Shown: positions 43,516 through 53,737, counted from the stretch's first letter. The stretch is DNA of 64,000 nt from Thermoflavifilum sp. (GCA_023511875.1 JAIMAQ010000008.1:1-64000); one strand, 5' to 3'. Program-made: numbers and translations. The notes: a model not told the origin generated them from the sequence alone.

Positions 43516-44553
43516 TCAACGTACTTCTCTACGCATAAAAGAAACGTATGATAAGGCGAAGCAAATGGTGGTAATGGCAACAAGTCCCGTAATTTGCGGC
43601 CAAACGATTAAGAGGCTTTGACCCAGTGGTAACGGATTGGGAATAGCACCCACGATTTGAGAAAGCGTAAGAGGCCCAAACGTACGAATGGTAGGCCTCA
43701 ACAACACGGTGGTAATATCGGAAAACAGCTGACCCGGCGAAAGTCGAGATAAGTTTGCAATCAGCTGCTGCGCTTGCATAACTTCGGCGGCTGGCGCTAA
43801 ATCGGGAGAAGGAACGATAGCACTAGAAATTAAGTTCAGGATAATGGGAAAAAACACAGTAAAAAACAACCATACCGCAATACTCATCAACGCCGAAGTA
43901 GCTGCTTGTTTAAACAATACCGAAAACAATATAGACAGGTTCAACCAAAAGGCTACATAAATAACCGTAACAAGCCAATAACACACTATTCGTAAAAATT
44001 CGCCTACAGTGGGAGGAATGCCAATCACCAACAATCCTGCTCCCATAACCAAAAAACTCAGTGCAAAAAACATCACCCCAATCACAATGAGAGCGGCTAC
44101 AAATTTAGCATTGATGATATCATCGCGATGAATGGGTTGCGACATTAAGCGGGCTAATGTGCGTCCATGCTGCTCTGAATTAATGGCATCAAAACCCAGG
44201 CTAATACCCAATAATGGACCTAGAAAAGAAATAAATGCATGAAATGGCGGCAAGCTTCCAGTAGTAGAAGTAAACAATTGTAGAAAGAAAAAACCGGGAG
44301 CCGTAGCCGATTCGCTATTGTTGGGACTGGTTAATGCTTGAATAGATGTATACAACGAACCCATACAGGTGAGCACGATAAGTGCGCCCATAATCAGAAA
44401 ACGCCAGCTTCTTACATGATCAGCAATTTCTTTATACACCACTACCCAAAAGGGATGTACGTGTCGTTCTTCGGCTTTAGCTTTTTGTTTTTCAATATAT
44501 TGATGCACGCGAAACATCCATTTTCCCATATGTTCACTCCAGGTATTCATCAT
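43516..44553 (-). CDS. ABC-2 type transporter permease
   Basis: The 345-aa product has about six membrane helices and resembles permeases of the ABC-2/NatB class (SFLGPLLGISLGFDAINSEQ, HGRTLARLMSQPIHRDDII). The N-terminal ~30 residues are basic and cytoplasmic, followed by a first helix. The ATG overlaps the stop of the ATP-binding gene by 4 bp. With the NEW3-domain protein it makes a three-gene exporter. The cargo is unknown. Confidence 0.85.
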   Translation of the reverse strand: MMNTWSEHMGKWMFRVHQYIEKQKAKAEERHVHPFWVVVYKEIADHVRSWRFLIMGALIVLTCMGSLYTSIQALTSPNNSESATAPGFFFLQLFTSTTGSLPPFHAFISFLGPLLGISLGFDAINSEQHGRTLARLMSQPIHRDDIINAKFVAALIVIGVMFFALSFLVMGAGLLVIGIPPTVGEFLRIVCYWLVTVIYVAFWLNLSILFSVLFKQAATSALMSIAVWLFFTVFFPIILNLISSAIVPSPDLAPAAEVMQAQQLIANLSRLSPGQLFSDITTVLLRPTIRTFGPLTLSQIVGAIPNPLPLGQSLLIVWPQITGLVAITTICFALSYVSFMRREVR

Positions 44554-45515
44554 TGAATGGATTCTGATTCAAAATAGCGATGATAAATATCTTCTAATCC
44601 ATGTTCACGCTTAGATAGTGCCAGCAAATCAATTCCCTGCATCACTATTGTTCGAGCCACTTGTGCCGTTACATCTTGTGTGGCAGATATGTGCAAACGC
44701 TCATCTTCAATATCTACTTTTGCGACACCATTTATTTGCAATAATAATTGCTTGAGGGCTGAAATGGTATCCCATGAAGAATTTCTTTCCCAGTGAATGA
44801 TAGCCTCAATGCGAAAAGGCTCGTTGGCAAATAATTCTTGTGATAGCGAGGCAATGTCGCCTACAGCAATCAATTTCCCCTTAACAAATAATCCAATACG
44901 ATCACATACTTCTTGCACCTGCAACAAGTAATGTGAAGATAATAATACCGTGATCGCATCTTCGCGACTCAGTCGCACGATGAGGTTTAAAAAATCTTTG
45001 GCTCCTGTTGGGTCAATACCCAACGTAGGCTCATCCATAATAATCACTTCCGGATCTTTCATCAATACATCGGCCAATCCTAAACGTTGAATCATTCCCC
45101 GAGAATAAGTTCCCGTTTTTTGATGAGCAGCATCTGCCAAACCCACGCGAGTCAACAATTGCAGGGCTTTTTCTCGAGCTTGTTTCTTCGTCATCCTATT
45201 GAGTTGGCCCGTATAGATTAAATTCTCTATTCCGGTTAAATCTTCATAAAAACGCACGTTATCTGGCAAATAACCTACTTTTCTTTTTACTTCAACAGGA
45301 TGCGAAACAGGATCGATACCACATACTTGCACTTCACCCGATGTTGGCTCAGTGAGTCCCAACAACATCAAGATAGTCGTAGACTTCCCTGCACCATTTG
45401 GGCCCAATAAGCCAAAGATCTCTCCCTTATTAATAGTTAAATTCAGGTGATCAACAGCTATCGCCTGATCATATTGCTTAGTTAACTCCCGAAGAATGAT
45501 AATGGGTTCACTCAC
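44550..45515 (-). CDS. ABC transporter ATP-binding protein
   Basis: The 321-aa ATPase has Walker A GLLGPNGAGKSTTILMLLG, the signature YSRGMIQRLGLADVL, Walker B EVIIMDEPTLGIDP and the switch His in LLSSHYL. The ~100-residue C-terminal extension is typical of ABC-2 exporter ATPases. It overlaps the NEW3-domain gene upstream and the permease gene downstream by 4 bp each, so translation is coupled. Confidence 0.93.
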   Translation of the reverse strand: MSEPIIILRELTKQYDQAIAVDHLNLTINKGEIFGLLGPNGAGKSTTILMLLGLTEPTSGEVQVCGIDPVSHPVEVKRKVGYLPDNVRFYEDLTGIENLIYTGQLNRMTKKQAREKALQLLTRVGLADAAHQKTGTYSRGMIQRLGLADVLMKDPEVIIMDEPTLGIDPTGAKDFLNLIVRLSREDAITVLLSSHYLLQVQEVCDRIGLFVKGKLIAVGDIASLSQELFANEPFRIEAIIHWERNSSWDTISALKQLLLQINGVAKVDIEDERLHISATQDVTAQVARTIVMQGIDLLALSKREHGLEDIYHRYFESESIQ

Positions 45516-46681
45516 CTTCTTCCATATTTACGGAACAGGTAATAAATACTTCCTAAAGCTATCAAAATGATCAAAACGCCCACCCATCCCCAAATCATAG
45601 GGGTTTTCACCGTAACTCGAAAATCGGCTTTTGCATTGGTTTCCTGGGTGCTGGCACGAATGGTTACGAGGTAATCACCTGCTATGGCATGTTTATCGGC
45701 CTTGATGGTAGCACGTAGATCGGCTGTTTTGCCCGGAGGGAGCTCATCAATGGTTTTAGGATCAAAAGTTACATCCCAATTGGTAGGTGTACTCGCATTG
45801 AATGTTATTTTCTTTAAGCTTGCAGATCCCGTATTGGTTACAGTAATTTTTAATGTTTTCTGACTACCTGCAGTTACATCAGTGCTCAATAAACCACTGG
45901 GCGTACTGAGCGACATACCATAATTTCCCGTTATGGTCACAGCCAATTCCAGCTCTGCACCTGTATTTCCCGAAGAAGCCATCACAGGAATTTTATACGT
46001 GCCCGCAGGTACTTGATCGGGTGGATGTACTTCAATGGTTAGATTTTGTGTAGCATTGGGGCCAACCAATACAGAAGCTACTTGTTTATATCCATTTGCT
46101 TTAAAAGCAATATCCCAACCAGGAGGCACTTGTGCATCTAAAGCATACAGTTGAGTATCGGCTGTAGCATTTTGTAAATTGGTATTAAAGGTAAAAGTAG
46201 AATTAGCAGCACCTTCAAGATTGGGTTGATCGGTAGTAAAAGCTGTTTTATACACGCCACGCTGAGCTACCACTACAGTAAGGGGAAGTACTACTGTATT
46301 TCCTGCATGTAAATAAAAACGATAAATCCCTTTGTTTACCCGCAATGGCACGGTAACCTGCAAGGTTATAGTTTCTTTTTGGTTGGGCAAAATAGCAATC
46401 TGGCTCACCTCCCAATTGCCCGATTTCAAACTATGATCCCAACCGCGTGGTAAACCAGTTACTGATAAATCAACATTTTTTATTGTTTTGGTATTGTTCA
46501 TGACATCTACCGAATAGGTGATCGTTTGCCCAGGATGAACACTGATGCGCATATATGGCGTGTACAAACGAATAGCAGCGGCGGTATGTGCAGTATCAGA
46601 TGCTTGTTGAACAGTACCCATTGAAACGCTGCCATACCCTATCCAAGATAAACTGATTACATAAAGTACAAAAGCTAGCAT
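45512..46681 (-). CDS. NEW3-domain (Ig-like) membrane-anchored protein of an ABC exporter operon
   Basis: The 389-aa product has an N-terminal signal segment, several Ig-like beta-sandwich repeats of the NEW3 type (SVTGLPRGWDHSLKSG, DAQVPPGWDIAFKANG, NASTPTNWDVTFDPK) and one C-terminal membrane helix (GWVGVLIILIALGSIYYLF) followed by basic residues. Proteins of this kind occur beside ABC-2 ATPase/permease pairs in bacteria and archaea. A role as an extracytoplasmic substrate-binding or stabilising subunit is inferred. Confidence 0.8.
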   Translation of the reverse strand: MLAFVLYVISLSWIGYGSVSMGTVQQASDTAHTAAAIRLYTPYMRISVHPGQTITYSVDVMNNTKTIKNVDLSVTGLPRGWDHSLKSGNWEVSQIAILPNQKETITLQVTVPLRVNKGIYRFYLHAGNTVVLPLTVVVAQRGVYKTAFTTDQPNLEGAANSTFTFNTNLQNATADTQLYALDAQVPPGWDIAFKANGYKQVASVLVGPNATQNLTIEVHPPDQVPAGTYKIPVMASSGNTGAELELAVTITGNYGMSLSTPSGLLSTDVTAGSQKTLKITVTNTGSASLKKITFNASTPTNWDVTFDPKTIDELPPGKTADLRATIKADKHAIAGDYLVTIRASTQETNAKADFRVTVKTPMIWGWVGVLIILIALGSIYYLFRKYGRR

Positions 46682-47073
46682 GCGATAACCGTTTTATATG
46701 TGTTAAATGAATGCATCGCTTAAGATAATTTTTGATTGCTCGTAAGCAAAAGAATTATCGGACAGCAATAAACTGCTCGACATAAATGTTTAAAAAGGGA
46801 AATGAGGAAAAAGAAAAAATGAGCGGAAAAATAATCAGGAACAAATAGATAGTGGATACGGAGCTGACGAGTTTTACTAGCTTTCATCTCATGTTCATTT
46901 GTAAACAGTGAAAACAGTACAAACGAGCAGAGAGTGATCAAAATGTGCCACAAACATATAAATTGAACTTCCTTCTTATTGTTAGGAATAAGTTAAAATT
47001 ATGGCTGGACCATTAGCCCAGCCATTCTAAAAAACTTATGCAAAAATTGATGCTTAGGGGGATGATTTAAAGA
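46682..47073. other. Intergenic region, no gene supported
   Basis: This 392-bp AT-rich stretch should hold the promoter of the NEW3-ABC operon. An ORF of 77 codons on the minus strand (46720-46953) has a membrane-like but irregular composition and no supporting context, so I left it out. No clear terminator or RNA fold is seen. Confidence 0.4.
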
Positions 47074-47826
47074 TTATTGAGCATGTACAATTTTGCTAGC
47101 TCCCGATGTAGACTGATTCACCTGAGGATTACCTCGATAAGTGATCTTGCTAGCGCCAGAAGCATCAATATCCAATTTTTTCAATACATATACATCTGCT
47201 TTGGATGCACCAGAGAGATCAAGCTTAAGCTGATCTGCTGCAAAATTTTCCGCAGATATCTTACTTGCACCAGAAGCTTCAATTTTGGCTAAGGTTGCCT
47301 TGCCTTGCAAATTTATCTTTGAAGCACCTGAGCAGTCGGCATGAAATTCTTCAGTCGAAAGGATCAAATTGGCCTTCGAAGCACCACTAAGTTTTACATC
47401 AAAACGCGGAACCATATAATTATTGCTTGTGGAAAGATTACTGGCCCCGCTCACATTCACTCGCCTCACATCAGGAGCAGATACAAATATGCGAATACTG
47501 TGAGTAGGGTAAAGAGAAATGGTGGGCTTTTCGCGAATGATAAGCACATCTCCATTTTGCTCAACGATCACATAAGGCTGAATGTTTTCATCTGTTTCTA
47601 CTTCAACACGTGCTGTAGAGTCTTGTTTGAGTATAAGCTGAAAAGCGCCGCTCAAACGGATTTCATTAAATTGACTTACTGGGCGCGATTGGGTAACCAC
47701 ATGCCCATCGCCCATGATACGTTGTGCAAAGCCTGCACAACTGCTGAAGAAGATGGCTATTCCCATCAGCGGAAGATAGGCCTGTCTGCTAAATAAATTT
47801 TTGAAGAAAATCATTAACTGTTGCAT
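47074..47826 (-). CDS. DUF2807 (putative auto-transporter adhesin head) protein
   Basis: The 250-aa secreted protein has a signal region (LPLMGIAIFFSSCAGFAQR, a lipoprotein is possible through SSC). The body is a right-handed beta-solenoid of the GIN/DUF2807 type: ITLSGA/VSGAS-like turns recur (NVSGASNLSTSN, KLSGASKANLIL, DCSGASKINLQG, EASGASKISAEN, DLSGASKADVYV). Such proteins are common in Bacteroidota; function is not defined. Adhesion or envelope stress has been suggested for the family. Confidence 0.85.
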   Translation of the reverse strand: MQQLMIFFKNLFSRQAYLPLMGIAIFFSSCAGFAQRIMGDGHVVTQSRPVSQFNEIRLSGAFQLILKQDSTARVEVETDENIQPYVIVEQNGDVLIIREKPTISLYPTHSIRIFVSAPDVRRVNVSGASNLSTSNNYMVPRFDVKLSGASKANLILSTEEFHADCSGASKINLQGKATLAKIEASGASKISAENFAADQLKLDLSGASKADVYVLKKLDIDASGASKITYRGNPQVNQSTSGASKIVHAQ

Positions 47827-47940
47827 ATACGATGTGTTTAAAAAGTGAATGAATGTAGCATATGAGAAAAGTTAAGATAAAAATTTTAGAAAAAGATGGA
47901 AGGAGAAGAATCTCCCTCCTTGTCAACTAAAATCCAACTA

Positions 47941-50412
47941 TTAAGAATTTCCACGTTTGATGCGATTTTGCTCTTCTTCAATACCACTTGCTTTGGGTGC
48001 TTTCACTTTTATTTGCTGGTTGCCAAACCTATAGGAAAAATTAATTCCTATTCTTTGTGAGTTCCAGCTGTTACGAATATATGCATTGACCTGCTGATAA
48101 GAAATGGTAATATTTGGGCGCTGGGTATGAAAGATATCATTGGCATACAATTTAATCGTTCCTTTGTTGTGCAATATATTTTTCTGAAACGCTAAGTCAA
48201 TACGATATAAAGATCGCAAATTGTATACGCCATATTGCATAGGAGAACGAAAGAATGCGGTGAGTTCGGCTTTTATTTGAGCAGGAAGTTGAATCTGCTG
48301 AGAGGTATTGATAGTCCAAGCAAGCTTACCATTGTTTAGCTGTAATGTAGTCAATTGACCTTGGTAATGCTGATAAAATATGGAAAAGAAATTGCTGGTT
48401 GTCCACCACTGAGTGATGCGAATAGGCACGGTTCCATTAAGGCTTAGTTGGTTGGACTTGGCTAAGTTGCCTGTAGTTTGATACCCTGCCTTGGTTGCTG
48501 AATCTATGATCACATACTCCATCATCACATCACGGGTATGGCTATAGTTAATGGAAAGATTGTATTGTTGTTTCCAGCTATATCCCATTTCAATGGCATC
48601 GGTAAGTTGTGGCTGTAAAAATGGGTTGCCCACCTCATAGGTATATTGGTCGATGTAAAAAATAAATGGATTGAGTGATTGATAATCAGGTCGGTCTATC
48701 CTACGATTATATACAAAACTCAAAGAATGCTGATCACCAAAATCTTTTTTGATCATGATGTTGGGAAAGAAATCAGTATAATCTCTTTTGATCAATGAAT
48801 CTTGAATTATTTGGTGAGCAAGGGTATGTGTATGCTCTACCCGCAAACCAACTTGTAGATTCCATCTCGGGCCCAAAGTTCTAGAAAACAACGCATAGCC
48901 TGCCATAATATTTTCAATATACACAAAATGATTAGTAGTATTGCTGTCGGTGATCCATTGTTGATCGGGTATATGATACAACTCGTAAGCAACTTGATTA
49001 TCACTTTTCACATGACTATACTTAGCACCCGCTTCCAATTGCATTTGATGATGTATAGGTAAGGTATAATCTGCTTGAGCCGATTGGATTTGTATAGATG
49101 AACTCAGCTTACCTTTTCGATGTAAGGGATCGTGTAAAGGTTGTCCGTTTGCAAGAGTATATTGGGTTTGATCATCTTGATCAGTATTGCTGCGATAGGG
49201 AGCATGATTGAACTCAAGTTTTAGTTCTTGTCCAGAAGTATCGATTTTAAGGGAATAGTGTAAGTTATAAGCTACATTATTCCAATGACCATTCATATGG
49301 GTTTGCGGCACCACCAATGAATCGGGCTCAGAATAGAGATTATGCCTAAACGCAATAGGCCCATGGCTACGATCACGTTCTTGTCCAGCATAGCCATTGA
49401 TCATCATGCCTATACTTTGTTGATCGTTGAGATCATAGTCAAATCCTGCTTTAAACTGATGATTGACTGCTTGAAACACCATGAGCGATTGCTGTTGCAC
49501 ATGACTAGCCAACGTGGTTTTCGCATCTGACGAATAAAAATCACGAATAAGGTTTAGCCGATTATAATTTGTACCATCATAAAGCTGATAACCAGCAAAA
49601 GTTTGCAGCTTGTGATGTACGTAATAAACATCTACTCCCCCATATCCTGCGCCATAATGCCCTTGTTGATAACCTATATTGGCCGTACCATTTATGCCTT
49701 CTTGTGTATTTTTCTTCAAACGGATATCGATAATACCAGCTCCTCCTTCGGCGTCGTATTTTACAGAGGGATTGCTAATCACTTCAATCTTATCGATTGT
49801 TTCTGCACGGAGTGATTTTAATAGTTGAGCCAGTTGGGTGCCCGACAAATGAGTAGGTCTGCCATTGATGAGCACCGTTACACCCGATTTCCCTTTCAGG
49901 CTAATATTACCATCCTGATCTACCATTACCCCGGGCGCCTTTTGTAAAATATCCAGTACATCACTACCTGTTGCGGCCGGACTATTGGCGATATTCATCA
50001 CTACCTTACCTGGTTGTTGTTCAATAAACGGCTTAGTTGCGTTAATCTGCACAGTTGCCAGTACATGTGAAGCTGGAGTGAGTACCACATCACCTAAGTC
50101 TGTACGCGTTTGACTCGGGAGCACATGCACCTGTCTACCACGTGGTGGCATGCCAATTAAAGAAGCTACCAACCAATAATCGCCAGGCTGAGGAATAGAT
50201 GTTTGAAACCTGCCTAAGCTATCGGTGATAGCACCATCTACCAAAGCAGAATCGGAGAGCCTAAATACCCTCACCGTGGCAAAAGCTTGAGGATGTAGGG
50301 CCGTGTCGATCACCCTACCCATCAACATGTAGGTTGGTGAATGAGTTTGCCCATGTACTAGACCAGCAGTCAGGCTATAAAAACCGAGTAAAAAGATCCA
50401 AAATTTTCTCAT
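47941..50412 (-). CDS. TonB-dependent receptor-like outer-membrane beta-barrel protein
   Basis: The 823-aa product has a signal peptide, a carboxypeptidase-regulatory-like domain (LMGRVIDTALHPQAFATVRV), a plug domain (GSDVLDILQKAPGVMVDQDG, LINGRPTHLSGTQLAQLL, AGGAGIIDIRLKK-like) and a large barrel of the OMP_b-brl_3 type. It is not a SusC: the TonB-box region and the SusD partner are absent. It may import a chelate or peptide, or act in surface assembly. It lies 114 bp upstream of the DUF2807 gene on the same strand. Confidence 0.85.
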   Translation of the reverse strand: MRKFWIFLLGFYSLTAGLVHGQTHSPTYMLMGRVIDTALHPQAFATVRVFRLSDSALVDGAITDSLGRFQTSIPQPGDYWLVASLIGMPPRGRQVHVLPSQTRTDLGDVVLTPASHVLATVQINATKPFIEQQPGKVVMNIANSPAATGSDVLDILQKAPGVMVDQDGNISLKGKSGVTVLINGRPTHLSGTQLAQLLKSLRAETIDKIEVISNPSVKYDAEGGAGIIDIRLKKNTQEGINGTANIGYQQGHYGAGYGGVDVYYVHHKLQTFAGYQLYDGTNYNRLNLIRDFYSSDAKTTLASHVQQQSLMVFQAVNHQFKAGFDYDLNDQQSIGMMINGYAGQERDRSHGPIAFRHNLYSEPDSLVVPQTHMNGHWNNVAYNLHYSLKIDTSGQELKLEFNHAPYRSNTDQDDQTQYTLANGQPLHDPLHRKGKLSSSIQIQSAQADYTLPIHHQMQLEAGAKYSHVKSDNQVAYELYHIPDQQWITDSNTTNHFVYIENIMAGYALFSRTLGPRWNLQVGLRVEHTHTLAHQIIQDSLIKRDYTDFFPNIMIKKDFGDQHSLSFVYNRRIDRPDYQSLNPFIFYIDQYTYEVGNPFLQPQLTDAIEMGYSWKQQYNLSINYSHTRDVMMEYVIIDSATKAGYQTTGNLAKSNQLSLNGTVPIRITQWWTTSNFFSIFYQHYQGQLTTLQLNNGKLAWTINTSQQIQLPAQIKAELTAFFRSPMQYGVYNLRSLYRIDLAFQKNILHNKGTIKLYANDIFHTQRPNITISYQQVNAYIRNSWNSQRIGINFSYRFGNQQIKVKAPKASGIEEEQNRIKRGNS

Positions 50413-50606
50413 TACTTTTAATATTTAAGTAGTTAGTTAATTTGAATACTCAGCAAAAATAGGTAGTTTGTTAAACATAGTAGTATGAAATACACAAAAG
50501 GTATTTTAGCTAGATGAGCGGTCAGTCAGGGGGTGTAGGGCTATGTAGAGCGAAAAGGGTTACTTCTTATCCAGACGCCTGAAAAAGCTGGTAGGGGCTG
50601 GAATGT

Positions 50607-51899
50607 TTAAGGTGCAGGAACGAGAAGAGGGTTCTTTTTTCGCACGTAAAAAATCAAGATTATCCCTACAATAATGAGCAGAACAGAAATTAACTCTGCC
50701 TGAGTGGGATGGATACCCCAGATATTGTATTTAGTATTGACCCGAATGAGTTCCACGAAAAATCTTTCCACACCAGCCATAATCAAATAAATGGCCGTGA
50801 GTAGTCCTGGCCTGAAAATACGTTTTCTGAGATACCAAAGCACGAAAAACAAGATCAAGCAAGCTGTGAGCTCATAAAGAGGAGTGGGAAACACGGGGAC
50901 GGGCAGCATAGCACAATGAGGGCCTATACAGCCAGGAATAGGTATACCCTCGCTATTGATATTATGTGGATAGGTGAAGGCAAAAAGCCAGTCGGGCAAA
51001 AACGAGAGCCAATGTGGCTTAGGAAAATAAGCGTGGGGTACGTGGTCAAGGCTGCCATAGTTCATTAAGAAAAAATCCTGGTATTTCTGTAAGGTTTGTT
51101 GAAATTGGCCAGGAGATGCAGGTACTACGCCACCATAGCCATCATTGGCATAGGCGCTGTTATAAATTCCCCAGTCTCCATCGCCTGCCATTTGACAACC
51201 TATTCTACCCAGCCCGTATGCAAGCATCATCACAGGAGCAAAACTATCGGCCAATTGCCACAAATCAATTTGCTTTTTGCGGGCATACCATGCTATGCCT
51301 AGTCCGGCCACAAACAATCCCCCGTAAAAGGTAAGCCCACTAAAGGAAAGAAAACTATGCAAGGGATCTTGCATATAGCTGTGCCAGTTTTCCAAGCTAT
51401 CGAAAATCTTTGCTCCAATCAACCCACCAATCGCTGCAATCACTGTAAAATCACCTACGCGTTGATGAGGCATAATGAGCTCTTCACGCATCACTGGTTT
51501 AGGCAGTTGTTGCTTTTTCTTTGATCGATACCGCAGAAAAGCTAATAGCAGAGCCAGGATGATTCCACCAGGCATACTGCCAGCAGAAGAAAGAATAAAA
51601 GCCTGTGGTTGATCTACAAAAAACTCCCATTGTTGAATTGCGCCTATGAATTTATATCCAACAAGAAAACCAATGAGGGCATGTATAAAAATATCAGATG
51701 CACTGGGAGGCTTACCCACCCAATATTTTTCTGTTACTCCTTTGATCCAACCCAATTTTTCTCTACGTTGTAATTCTTTGATGAGCACCAATGCGGCAAC
51801 CAGGAATGCGATAGCTACAAAAAAGCCAAATGTTTGAATAGGAAGACGGAGATAAATGCCAAATAAATCGCGTAGTAGATCGGATAGTGAAGGATACAT
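50607..51899 (-). CDS. lgt: Prolipoprotein diacylglyceryl transferase, long Bacteroidota form
   Basis: The enzyme attaches diacylglycerol to lipobox cysteines, needed for the several lipoproteins in this window. I set the start at 51899 (MYPSLSDLLRDLFGIYL). Family motifs include SFSGLTFYGGLFVAGLGIAW, YGLGRIGCQMAGDGDWG and, near the end, RFFVELIRVN. At 430 aa it is about 150 residues longer than E. coli Lgt; an extra segment lies between the GRIG motif and TPLYELTACL. The Asn-rich GNFxNGE signature is replaced by CQMAGDGD. Confidence 0.82.
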   Translation of the reverse strand: MYPSLSDLLRDLFGIYLRLPIQTFGFFVAIAFLVAALVLIKELQRREKLGWIKGVTEKYWVGKPPSASDIFIHALIGFLVGYKFIGAIQQWEFFVDQPQAFILSSAGSMPGGIILALLLAFLRYRSKKKQQLPKPVMREELIMPHQRVGDFTVIAAIGGLIGAKIFDSLENWHSYMQDPLHSFLSFSGLTFYGGLFVAGLGIAWYARKKQIDLWQLADSFAPVMMLAYGLGRIGCQMAGDGDWGIYNSAYANDGYGGVVPASPGQFQQTLQKYQDFFLMNYGSLDHVPHAYFPKPHWLSFLPDWLFAFTYPHNINSEGIPIPGCIGPHCAMLPVPVFPTPLYELTACLILFFVLWYLRKRIFRPGLLTAIYLIMAGVERFFVELIRVNTKYNIWGIHPTQAELISVLLIIVGIILIFYVRKKNPLLVPAP

Positions 51900-52033
51900 A
51901 CAAAAAAATTTGGTGATCTGAAAGCACACTATGAACAAAGCCGAATTTCACAGTGCCTCAAACCACCAAATTATAAGTTATGTTTCAAACTGCCAAGTAC
52001 CTATATTAGGTAAAGTGTTTGAAAATTTATTTT

Positions 52034-52447
52034 TTAACAATATTGATCAAAAGCAGCCATCAAACTTTGTGCAATTACTTGCGCTGGTCTTCCTTCAATC
52101 ATATGCCTTTCAATCATCAACACCAACTTTCCATCTTTAAATAAAGCAATTGAAGGAGAGGAAGGTGGATAGGGTAACAAATGTTTGCGAATTTGTTCCA
52201 CTGCTTCAAAATCAAATCCAGCAAAACTAGTTACCAGATAATCGGGCTTTTTGGCTGCATGTGCCAAAGCCATTAATACGCCTGGCCTGGCTGTACCCGC
52301 CGAACACCCACAAACAGAATTGATCACAACGAGCGTAGTACCTTTTCGTGCAAGCGCTTGTTCTACTTCTTCAGGTGTGAGTAGTTCTTCAAATCCATTT
52401 TCCGTTAATTCAGCCTTCATCGGCAATACCAACTCAGCAGGATACAT
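52034..52447 (-). CDS. Bacilliredoxin, BrxA/BrxB family
   Basis: This 137-aa thioredoxin-fold protein has the DUF1094 active-site motif SVCGCSAGTARPG (CGC) and the conserved start ELTENGFEELLTPEEVEQAL. Bacilliredoxins remove bacillithiol mixed disulfides in Firmicutes; members also occur in Bacteroidota. Whether this organism makes bacillithiol is not shown in the window. Confidence 0.9.
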   Translation of the reverse strand: MYPAELVLPMKAELTENGFEELLTPEEVEQALARKGTTLVVINSVCGCSAGTARPGVLMALAHAAKKPDYLVTSFAGFDFEAVEQIRKHLLPYPPSSPSIALFKDGKLVLMIERHMIEGRPAQVIAQSLMAAFDQYC

Positions 52448-52628
52448 GTTTATTTATTTTTCTTTCGCAAAGATAATAAATTCTGTTTATAAGAAAACAA
52501 ATCTCCCATACTCTACACATGTGTGTATAAAACAATATGTACAGCAAACATGTTGAATGATATGTTTACCGAAAAAATAATTTAACAATTATTTGATATT
52601 GACAGTTCTTTGACAGTAAAAATTTATA

Positions 52629-53714
52629 TCACCAATGCATGAGACGACGAAGATGATCGGCTAAAAGAGTACCCATTTCTTGTTGCTCTGCTAGATCAGG
52701 ATGCTCCCCACAACCATGATCATATCGGTGTGGAAAAAAGAAATAATCTACTCGATGATCTCCTTGCAAACGAAGTGTGTGACAAACAGCTCGAATATAA
52801 GTTTGCAACACATGATTGAGTTGATCATTGGCCATAGGGCTATTCAAGCAAATAATTTGTGCTTGCGAATAGAGTTTTCTCACGGTATGAATAAACTGTA
52901 CATATGCCGTGCAAAAGTGTACTGAGTCTTGAATGCCATCATTTTGCCCTAAACATATGGTTACTACATCGGGTTGGTAATTAGCAAAATTCCAAGCAAT
53001 ACTATCATCGCGCATGTTTATCTTATCAAACACTTGTGGCATTGTTATATGCATTTGACAACAACTATATATCAAACCTATTCCTGAAACTGCAGTTAAA
53101 TGCCATTGTGCATTCAACAAGCGTGCAGCCACAGCTCCATAGCTCATGTATGCATTATGTTGATCATACCATGCCCCTTTACCACATGGAATGACAGATG
53201 TATCAGCTCCAAACCCACAAGTAATTGAATTCCCTATACATTCAATCTTTCTTTTGGGTAATGGATTGGGTGATAATAAAGCAGTGCATCTTATGCCTAA
53301 ACAAGCTACATACCCATTCCCTGTTTCTGTATCTTTACATACCAACACATGATGCACAGGTTGAGCCCGATTTCCTCGAATCAAAATAGTATCTATATCA
53401 TGTGTAAGATGCAACCGCTGTGGAGGTAGATCGTCTACAACAATTTCTATATAATTTTGATGTTGCCCATATAATTGTTGATCTTGCACAATCAGATAAA
53501 TACTATCACCCATTGCTTGAAAACAAAAATAACTGCCAGGCAACCATAATCTAGGTTGATGAGGTCTACTAAAATCAATTCGACCAACATACTGAATTCT
53601 TGAATCATCTCCTAGATACGTGCGTAATTGAGCTTTTACAACAAGCCCACTTGTGAGGATAATTGCTAACAAAAAAAATATCTTCTTCAATGGGATATGC
53701 AATACAATCATCAT
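52629..53714 (-). CDS. SGNH/GDSL hydrolase, CE2-like carbohydrate esterase
   Basis: The 361-aa product has a signal segment (PLKKIFFLLAIILTSGLVVK), an N-terminal beta-sandwich (about 35-150) and a C-terminal SGNH domain. The catalytic Ser is in CIGNSITCGFGAD, Asn in ICLGQNDG, and His in GCGEHPDLAEQ. The two-domain layout matches family CE2 acetylesterases, which deacetylate plant or own-cell polysaccharides. No other glycan-degrading enzyme is adjacent. Confidence 0.82.
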   Translation of the reverse strand: MMIVLHIPLKKIFFLLAIILTSGLVVKAQLRTYLGDDSRIQYVGRIDFSRPHQPRLWLPGSYFCFQAMGDSIYLIVQDQQLYGQHQNYIEIVVDDLPPQRLHLTHDIDTILIRGNRAQPVHHVLVCKDTETGNGYVACLGIRCTALLSPNPLPKRKIECIGNSITCGFGADTSVIPCGKGAWYDQHNAYMSYGAVAARLLNAQWHLTAVSGIGLIYSCCQMHITMPQVFDKINMRDDSIAWNFANYQPDVVTICLGQNDGIQDSVHFCTAYVQFIHTVRKLYSQAQIICLNSPMANDQLNHVLQTYIRAVCHTLRLQGDHRVDYFFFPHRYDHGCGEHPDLAEQQEMGTLLADHLRRLMHW

Positions 53715-53737
53715 TATTTAAATAATGAAATCACCAC

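Noticed and set aside
46720-46953. 77-codon ORF on the minus strand
   Set aside because: Irregular composition, no clean signal peptide or family motif, located in the promoter region of the NEW3-ABC operon.
52448-52628. Possible regulatory RNA between the bacilliredoxin and SGNH genes
   Set aside because: The stretch is AT-rich without a stable paired region that I can see.
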